A DNA stretch of 64,000 nt. Origin: Homarus americanus. Its lineage: Eukaryota > Arthropoda > Malacostraca > Decapoda > Nephropidae. The notes beneath the pieces are model-generated. The model saw only the letters and a program-made list of their open reading frames with translations, had not been told where the DNA came from and ran no database searches. Both the position numbers and the translations under genes were made by a program. The DNA lies in the NCBI RefSeq assembly GCF_018991925.1, contig NW_024735554.1, positions 285,238 to 349,237 on the forward strand. The letters run 5' to 3'. The stretch's first letter is position 1; the number at the start of each line of letters is the position of its first letter. Positions 54,188 through 64,000 of the stretch are shown here, one piece after another.

Positions 54188-54788
54188 TATTCTCGAAGCA
54201 CTGCAGCTGATGAACTGAATGTGTGCCTCAAGGTATCATACCTTTTGAGAAGTGTTCAGACACTCACCCTATCCACAAACATGAGAGTACATCTACAAGG
54301 AGATCAGGATGCTGGACGGTTTGCAAACCTTCTTCTACAGATTGGGAATGGAACTTTCCCTGTTGATTCAGAAGGACAAATAATCATTCCTCAAGGATGT
54401 GGAAATGTTGTAAAGTCCTCAACTGAGGTCACTAACATGGTCTACCCAAACATTATCCACCACTACAAGGATCACAAGTGGCTGCGTGAACGCGCAATTC
54501 TGGCACCAAAGAATGAAACAGTGGCTGAAATCAACATGACTTTACTCAGACAGCTTCCAGGCAGTGAGACGTCATTCAAGTCTGTTGATACAGTAATCGA
54601 CCAGGAACAAGCAGTCCAGTACCCGGCAGAATTCCATAATACTTTGGAGCCCACTGGAATACCTCCTCAAAACCTTACTCTCAAGATTGGAGCTCCTATA
54701 ATGCGAGATTGGAACTCCTAAAAATCTGTACATACTTTCTCCTAATGGCAAAATTAAAAATGTGGTCCACCCTAATGCACTACAGTGA
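54188..54788 (+). mobile_element. Helitron helicase fragment
   Basis: Codes the C-terminal part of the PIF1-type helicase of Helitrons: SRSTAADELNVCLK, TNMRVHLQGDQDAGRFA, ERAILAPKNETVAEIN, NLTLKIGAPIMR. There follows a deletion with frame change, then the very C-terminus (NLYILSPNGKIKNVVHPNAL) to a TGA at 54786. The Rep/nuclease part and the first helicase motifs are missing. Related piece in reverse at 60302-60590. Confidence 0.82.
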
Positions 54789-54924
54789 GACAATGTGGAG
54801 CCTCCCGGAGGGTGGCGTCCTACCGTGTGTGTTTGCGTGTGCGTGTGTTTTTTTTTTCGTTTTTTTTACGGGGATTAGCCCACCCGGGCACAGGTCACTG
54901 ACCCACATCAGGGACTGGGGGGCG

Positions 54925-55090
54925 AAAATATAATAACAATAAGTAATAATGATAATAATAATAACATCTATTATTATTATTATTACAACAATAAATAAAA
55001 TCAATAGCAAATTAATACAAATACAAATAAAATAATAATAACAATAATAATAATAATATTAATAACAATACTAATAACGACAAAATAAAT
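54925..55090. repeat. (AAT)n-rich microsatellite
   Basis: AATAAT/ATTATT runs on both sides of 55000. Confidence 0.85.
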
Positions 55091-55351
55091 TAAGAGTGAA
55101 AAACGATATTCATTACGTATGTTGTGTTGTCAATAGTAAGAGAAACAATTGAGACCCTGCAATTGTGTGTAAATCAGGAAGAAAGTCAGATGAGCAACCT
55201 GGGACTTGATCACAATTTTCGTGATGCCATATGGCAGCAGGGTCTACCATTAGACAACAGAGTATGCTTCCAATATCTTCCCAGGCGGTAGTACCTCCCT
55301 GATTGGTAGCTGCTTACTACCTACTACTCTCGGAAACCACTTTACCGATCT

Positions 55352-55425
55352 GTAGTGATGATGGATGGTATTATATGTAGTGATGATGGATGGTGTTATA
55401 TGTAGTGATAATGGATGATGCTATA
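55352..55425 (+). repeat. Minisatellite GTAGTGATGATGGATGGT
   Basis: Three copies of about 22 bp. The reverse complement occurs at 60620-60746 in five to six copies, next to the other Helitron piece. Confidence 0.8.
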
Positions 55426-58532
<3,107 letters not shown>

Positions 58533-58549
58533 GGTGCGCGTGATCTAGG

Positions 58550-60302
58550 TATATGCTGATAACCACAAAGAAAGAAGAAAACACGAAGTTCCCAAGCGCT
58601 TTCGTGTAATTCACATCTTCAGGGGTGAGTACAGACTAGAGAGAGAAATACAAATCAAGGTGTATATATACAGAGAAGGGTGAGACCAGGTCCACAATGG
58701 TCAGGTATTAGGTAATGACCCTACTAATCTTTAAATAGCACACAACGGTTGGTGGTCAGGTCAGATGGTCAGGTGACCCGGCCTTGTCACCTGGTCACAA
58801 ATCTTCTTAATTACAATATTGTCCAGCTTGTACATGCCGTTACTCAAATTCATGTTGAATGCTTCGGTATGTTTAATAAGACTAGGTTCTATGATGTTCC
58901 TACTATCAATTGAATTACTTGGTAATATTGAGGAGGCATTATCCCAGTCAATGCAATGCTTGTTATCCCTCAAATGAACAAACAGAGCATTGGATTCCTG
59001 GCCTGTCCTAACACTGTATTTGTGTTGTTTAATTCTAGTTGCAAGATCTTTACCTGTCTGGCCTAAGTAAAACATATTACATTCCTTGCAAGGAACTTTA
59101 TAAATGCAACCAATTGTGTTGTTGGGGGAGTTCTTGATTAACATTTGTTTAACAGTGCATGAGTTTTTAAATGCCACATTGACGTTCCAGGTTTTTAGTT
59201 GTGAAGGAATGTGTGAGAAATTTTTGTGAAATGGTAATATTAAGATATTCTTATGGTCATGGGTGGGCTTGGGATCAGTTCTATAAAAAGTTTTCTTAGT
59301 AATGTTTAGGCATTTGTCTATGAAAGATCTAGGGTATTTAAGGTTTGAGCCAATATTATATATATATTTGTATTCCTCATCGATGAATTCCGGACTGCAA
59401 ATTCTCAAGGCACGTAAAAACATTGTTGAAAATACTGACTGTTTGACTTTATTATGGTGGGCATAATAATAATGAATGTATGAACACACATTAGTTGGTT
59501 TTCTATAAATACTGAACTTAAAAGTGTTACCTATTCTGTGTATCAGACAGTCTAGGAATGGCAATTTACAGTCTTGCTCTAATTCCACAGTGAATTTGAT
59601 CGAGGGGGCTAAGTTGTTAAGTTGTGGCAGGAAAGCTTTTAGGTCCTCATTACATGGCCAGAGACATAATACATCATCAACATATCTAAACCAGACTGCT
59701 GAGGGTGGTAAAATATTACTTAATAGTTTCTTTTCAAAGAATTCCAGATTTAGGTTGCTTAATACAGGTGAGAGTGGATTACCCATTGCCATACCAAATT
59801 TTTGAGCATAATATTCCCCATTGAATTCGAATTTGCAATCCTTAATACATAGTTTGATGAGTTCGATGAAGTCGTCTTTCGAGACGGGCAGTGAAATGTC
59901 ATCCAGGGAATCTATGAGGAACTCTAGTAAATCATCAACTGGGACCTTTGTAAAGAGTGATGTTACATCAAAGCTGACCAGTTTAAATCATAATTAATGT
60001 GTAAGTTGTTGATTTTATCAACCAGATCCATATTATTCTTGATATTGGAGTTAGAAATGTTGCCAACTAGGGGATTTAGTAAAGAAACTAACCATTTAGA
60101 TAGTTTATAAGAGATTGACCCAACTGAGCTAATGATGGGTCTTGCTGGGTTATTGGGCTTGTGGGTCTTGATTACAGCGTACATGTATGGCAGTGGAGGG
60201 GACGTTGAAGTAAGATGTTTAATGAGAGTAGCTTTGCCTCTCAATAGGGACTTCAGTTTTTTGTTGAACTGGGTGTTCACAGTGTTGAGAGGATTATTGA
60301 TG
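58550..60302 (-). mobile_element. Penelope-like element 1 with GIY-YIG endonuclease
   Basis: Coding from 60302 toward 58761: NPLNTVNTQFNKKLKSLL, MYAVIKTHKPNNPARPIISS, then a frameshift (one extra base) near 59985, then MAMGNPLSPVLSNLN, WFRYVDDVLCLW (RT catalytic YVDD), and a C-terminal GIY-YIG nuclease (GCIYKVPCKECNMFYLGQT, LATRIKQHK). Stop at 58761. The 3' flank to about 58550 has a hammerhead-like sequence. The N-terminus is cut where it meets Helitron sequence at 60302. Penelope elements prime at nicks made by this nuclease. Confidence 0.88.
58594..58625 (-). ncRNA. Candidate hammerhead ribozyme core in Penelope element
   Basis: On the minus strand: CCCCTGAAGATGTGAATTAC followed by ACGAAAGCGC. 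CTGAAGA fits the CUGANGA core, GTG-AATTA-CAC a short stem II, and GAAA the second core box. Stem III and the cleavage triplet are not convincing by eye. Hammerheads are known in Penelope-like elements, which raises the prior. Confidence 0.4.
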
Positions 60303-60590
60303 AGAGTACATCCTTGTAGATGTACTCTCATGTTTGTGGATAGGGTGAGTGTCTGAACACTTCTCAAAAGGTATGATACCTTGAGGCACACATTCAGTTC
60401 ATCAGCTGCAGTGCTTCGAGAAATGACAGGTAGGGTCTGGCGAAAGAGTCTAGCAATGACCATTGTAATGCCACGATAGGACGCCACTCTCCGGGAGGCT
60501 CCACATTGTCTCATTGTAGTGCATTAGGGTAGACCACATTTTTGGTTTTGCCATTATCACAAGTATGTAAAGATTTTTTTAGCATTAAAC
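60302..60590 (-). mobile_element. Helitron helicase pieces, rearranged
   Basis: Reading leftward from 60590: the helicase C-terminus (DNGKTKNVVYPNALQ) and stop, about 45 bp of its 3' flank, then without a gap ITMVIARLFRQTLPVISRST and DELNVCLKVSYLLRSV up to TNMRVHLQG, where the Penelope element starts. The end of the gene therefore precedes an internal part of it. Confidence 0.75.
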
Positions 60591-60619
60591 TGTTATTATT
60601 TTATTGTCTATTCATTATT

Positions 60620-60746
60620 ACATATATCACCACCCATCATCACTACATACAACACCATCCATGATCACTACATATAACACCATCCATCATCACTACATAT
60701 AACACCACCCATCATCACTACATATAACAACACCCATCATCACTAC
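60620..60746 (-). repeat. Minisatellite, about 23 bp x 5-6
   Basis: ACCATCCATCATCACTACAT with TATAACA spacers; inverted relative to 55352-55425. Confidence 0.8.
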
Positions 60747-60803
60747 AGATCGGAAAGTAGGTTCCGAGATTCTCGTGCGGACACACAAACACACATACTT
60801 CTT

Positions 60804-60809
<6 letters not shown>

Positions 60810-60881
<72 letters not shown>

Positions 60882-60889
60882 TCCACTTC

Positions 60890-60973
<84 letters not shown>
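60810..60973. repeat. (TA)n microsatellite, two blocks
   Basis: TA runs 60810-60878 and 60892-60973, separated by CATCCACTTCAATT. Confidence 0.97.
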
Positions 60974-61111
60974 CATTATATATAGGTCACATTCGTGTGG
61001 GTAATGTCACTGTTCACTGCCATGCAGACTAATCAGTGTGGGCTAGCATATTTGAGATAAACAGCAAGAATGTCCCCAAGCACCACCGATTCAATGTAGT
61101 AATTACAAAGT

Positions 61112-61440
61112 TCATGATACAATAAGCCAGGTGGCTTGCAGTCTTTGAGTGTTACATTCAATAATATAGTGTTCAAGTCTATGCTTTATAGGTTTATCAC
61201 AAAGTTTACATGTTGAGTGTTCTAGTATGGGTACAGTGTTACTAAATAGCCAGTTGTGTCTGTACCCTAGCCTAATTCTGGCCACGACTACATCACATTG
61301 TCTGGTTCTATCCTTATGCTGGCCATACCGGTTTCTCTCGTCACAAAATTTGTCATATTTACTAATGCTACTATAAGGGCCTGAGCTGCCACCATTTATG
61401 AGGGCCACTACTGCCACCTTTTATGAGGGCCTCTGTGTGC
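61112..61440 (-). mobile_element. Non-LTR retrotransposon ORF2 C-terminal fragment
   Basis: Codes RQCDVVVARIRLGYRHNW, TCKLCDKPIKHRLEHYI and IECN, the zinc-binding end found after the reverse transcriptase of many LINEs (RLRxGY ... CxxC ... HxxxxC). Different family from 55884-58532. The ends are not defined. Confidence 0.7.
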
Positions 61441-62746
61441 CAGTAACAATTCCTTTTACTCTCATACTTATTACCATTGGTAGGGTGACGAGAGGAGGCT
61501 CGTGGGTAGATGTAATGATAGTATCAAGCAATAGGGAAGAAATAACGGTAAATACTGTAGGTAAATAATAGACACAATTATACAAATACAAAATTTATTT
61601 AAACATGAATATGAAATTAGGAGAAAGAATTTATTTGTGCCAACAGACGAAATCTAGTACTAGGCCCTCAGGCTCAGCATACTCACACCACTACTGGGTG
61701 GACATACTCAATAACACTTCCAACCCTACTGGGTGGACATACTCAATAACACACAACTCTTATAGTCACTTAGCACCATAAAGACCAGGACAACTGCCAC
61801 TACCACCTTCAGTCGTCAGGAGTGATACTCAAGCAACAGCCATGGGGTCCAGCCACCATGGAGTACTTTCCGACGAACTCTGAAGATCCCAGTGGATTAA
61901 TTCCACCACACAAATAGCCCTACTGAGTTAGACACTCATCCACCAATGATGGGGGCTGGTAGTGGTGTGTGGCTTGGTGATTCGGGGTCGCCTCGCAGGC
62001 CGAGCGTTAGGGCCAGACGAGCCAGCTATGGGGGCTATAGGTAGTCTGAAGTGTCTGACGGCCGGGTCTCACGAAGGTAACTGATCCTACTGGACCTCGG
62101 ACATCTCCCCAGACATTGTGGATACAACATCCACCCTACAGACACGGCCTAGGCTGCGTTAGGGACCTGTATGGATGAAGGGACGGGCACTTACTAACGG
62201 TGACAACAACATCACGTTTCAGGGGACGTTAAAGACGTAAATATGACTTTACTCAGAGCATATCAACTACGTTACTGTAACACTTGCACAATCAACTATT
62301 AATTGGGTCAAATCACTTAAAGAAGGGCAAATTACAACACAGCGTGGAATGGCATACCTGTATGGATGAAGGGACGGGCACTTACTAACGGTTAAAATGC
62401 CCGCGTGCCCTCACTCAAACCAGACCAGGGAGTCCACCTACTCCTATTCCGATGAATTAATTTACGGTACACTCTGACGTTGAAATTGAGACTATGAACT
62501 CATTTTCATTCTCTACTATTATCTCAACTACCAATGCTCTGACTCAGCTATCGAAAGCAAAATTAAATTGATTACAAAGGATTGGATGGCAACAGGTCCC
62601 AGCATACAGCGTCTGTTCCCATAGACAAAGGCGGGGGAAACAGAGAAAACGGGGGACGTTTCCACTGGGGGACTCGGAAGGTTTTGTGGACGTTTGAGCG
62701 TAATATGAATCCTTAAGGTTTTCATGTTAGCTCTTATCATGACCAT
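61441..62746. other. Non-coding, unassigned repeat sequence
   Basis: No ORF with credible product. A 36-bp direct repeat (GTATGGATGAAGGGACGGGC within) at 62166 and 62357, and ACTGGGTGGACATACTCAAT doubled at 61693 and 61729. GC content is higher than in the surroundings, suggesting an unrecognised element or LTR. Confidence 0.45.
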
Positions 62747-64000
62747 TACAAGACTAAAGAGAAATACAAACCAAGGTGTATATATAGAGAAGGGTGAGAC
62801 CAGGTCCACAATGGTCAGGTATTAGGTAATGACCCAATTAATCTTTAAATAGCACACAACGGTTGGTGGTCAGGTCAGATGGTAAGGTGACCCGACCTCA
62901 CCTGGTTACAAATCTTCTTAATTACAAAATTGTCCAGTTTGTACATGCCATCACTCAAATTCATGTTGAATGCTTCGGTATGTTTAATAAGACTAGATTC
63001 TATGATGTTCCTACTATTAATTGAATTACAAGGTAATATTGAGGAGGCATTATCCCAGTCAATGCAATGCTTGTTATCCCTCAAATGAACAAACAGAGCA
63101 TTGGATACCTGGCCTGTCCTAACACTGTATTTGTGTTGTTTAATTCTAGTTGCAAGATCTTTACCTGTCTGGCCTAAGTAAAACATATTACATTCCTTGC
63201 AAGGAACTTTATAAATGCAACCAATTGTGTTGTTGGGGGAGTTCTTGATTAACATTTGTTTCACAGTGCATGAGTTTTTAAATGCCACATTGACGTTCCA
63301 GGTTTTTAGTTGTGAAGGAATGTGTGAGAAATTTTTGTGAAATGGTAATATTAAGATATTCTTATGGTCATGGGTGGGCTTGGGATCAATTCTATAAAAA
63401 GTTTTCTTAGTAATGTTTAGGCATTTCTCTATGAAAGATCTAGGGTATTTAAGGTTTGAGCCAATATTATATATATATTTGTATTCCTCATCAATGAGTT
63501 CCGGACTGCGAATTCTCAAAGCACGTAAAAACATTGTTGAAAATACTGACTGTTTGACTTTATTATGGTGGGCAGAATAATAATGAATGTATGAACACAC
63601 ATTATTTGATTTTCTATAAATACTGAACTTAAAAGTGTTACCTATTCTGTGTCTCAGACAGTCTAGGAATGGCAATTTACAGTCTTGCTCTAATTCCACA
63701 GTGAATTTGATTGAGGGGGCTAAGTTGTTAAGTTGTGGCAGGAAAGATTTTAGGTCCTCATTACATGGCCAGAGACATAATACATCATCAACATATCTAA
63801 ACCAGACTGCTGAAGGTGGTAAAATATAACTTAATAGTTTCTTTTCAAAGAATTCCATATATAGGTTGCTTTATACAGGTGAGAGTGGATTACCCATTGC
63901 CATACCAAATTTTTGAGCATAATATTCTCCATTGAATTCAAATTTGCAATCCTTAATACATAGTTTGATGAGTTCGATGAAGTCGTCTTTCGAGACGGGC
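62747..64000 (-). mobile_element. Penelope-like element 2, runs out of window
   Basis: Near copy of element 1 from GAGAAATACAAACC (62760) on. It codes WFRYVDDVLCLW and the GIY-YIG part (GCIYKVPCKECNMFYLGQT), stop near 62875. At 63871-63873 TTA became TAA, a stop between NPLSPV and SNLYMEF. The hammerhead-like 3' flank of element 1 is absent: homology stops at about 62750. The 5' part lies beyond the right edge. Confidence 0.87.

Overview
The window is eukaryotic, AT-rich and repeat-dense. Genes are split by short GT-AG introns, microsatellites are everywhere, and Penelope-like, CR1-like, Helitron and gypsy-like transposable elements sit next to tandem gene families. I infer an invertebrate, most likely an arthropod and plausibly a decapod crustacean. 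This rests on the element mix and on the KRBA2-like integrase, Penelope and BTB-kelch families; no marker fixes the species.

Layout. (1) 0-22.5 kb, mostly minus strand: three short BTB genes (7-693, 1098-2153, 21198-22112), five copies of a small two-span membrane protein family with a PPxY tail (2871-12036), a complete DNA transposon with 8-bp target duplications inserted in that array (6549-8604), a divergent two-exon Bcl-2-like gene (12681-13461), an unidentified frameshifted ORF (13767-14359), AT-rich DNA with little coding (14.4-18.4 kb), and on the plus strand a KRBA2/SCAND3-like integrase gene (18470-20810). (2) 22.8-46.8 kb, plus strand: a tandem array of BTB-BACK-kelch (KLHL-type) genes with eight recognisable units, two of them remnants. 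The first unit is split in exon 1 by a young, internally deleted gypsy-like LTR element with near-identical 652-bp LTRs. (3) 47.4-53.9 kb, minus strand: C2H2 zinc-finger genes with acidic tails, two acidic paralogues and a proline/glutamine-rich protein. Several of these have a TATA box 60-100 bp before the ATG. (4) 54.1-64 kb: a transposon graveyard with Helitron helicase pieces, a CR1-like LINE, two Penelope-like elements with GIY-YIG endonuclease, (TA)n tracts and minisatellites.

How it fits together. BTB-BACK-kelch proteins normally act as substrate adaptors of CUL3 ubiquitin ligases, and PPxY tails normally recruit WW-domain proteins such as Nedd4-type ligases. Both families here have been amplified and then broken: almost every copy carries a frameshift, stop, exon deletion or lost splice site. 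The intact-looking products are the short BTB gene at 21198-22112, the Bcl-2-like gene, the transposase, the six-finger zinc-finger ORF at 49272-49943, the acidic ORF at 52372-52677 and the P/Q-rich ORF at 52989-53768. Many breaks are 1-2 nt indels in short runs, so assembly error has to be excluded before the loci are called dead.

Intron 1 of half of the kelch units carries the same LINE 3' fragment, which splits the array into two subfamilies and dates that insertion before the amplification.
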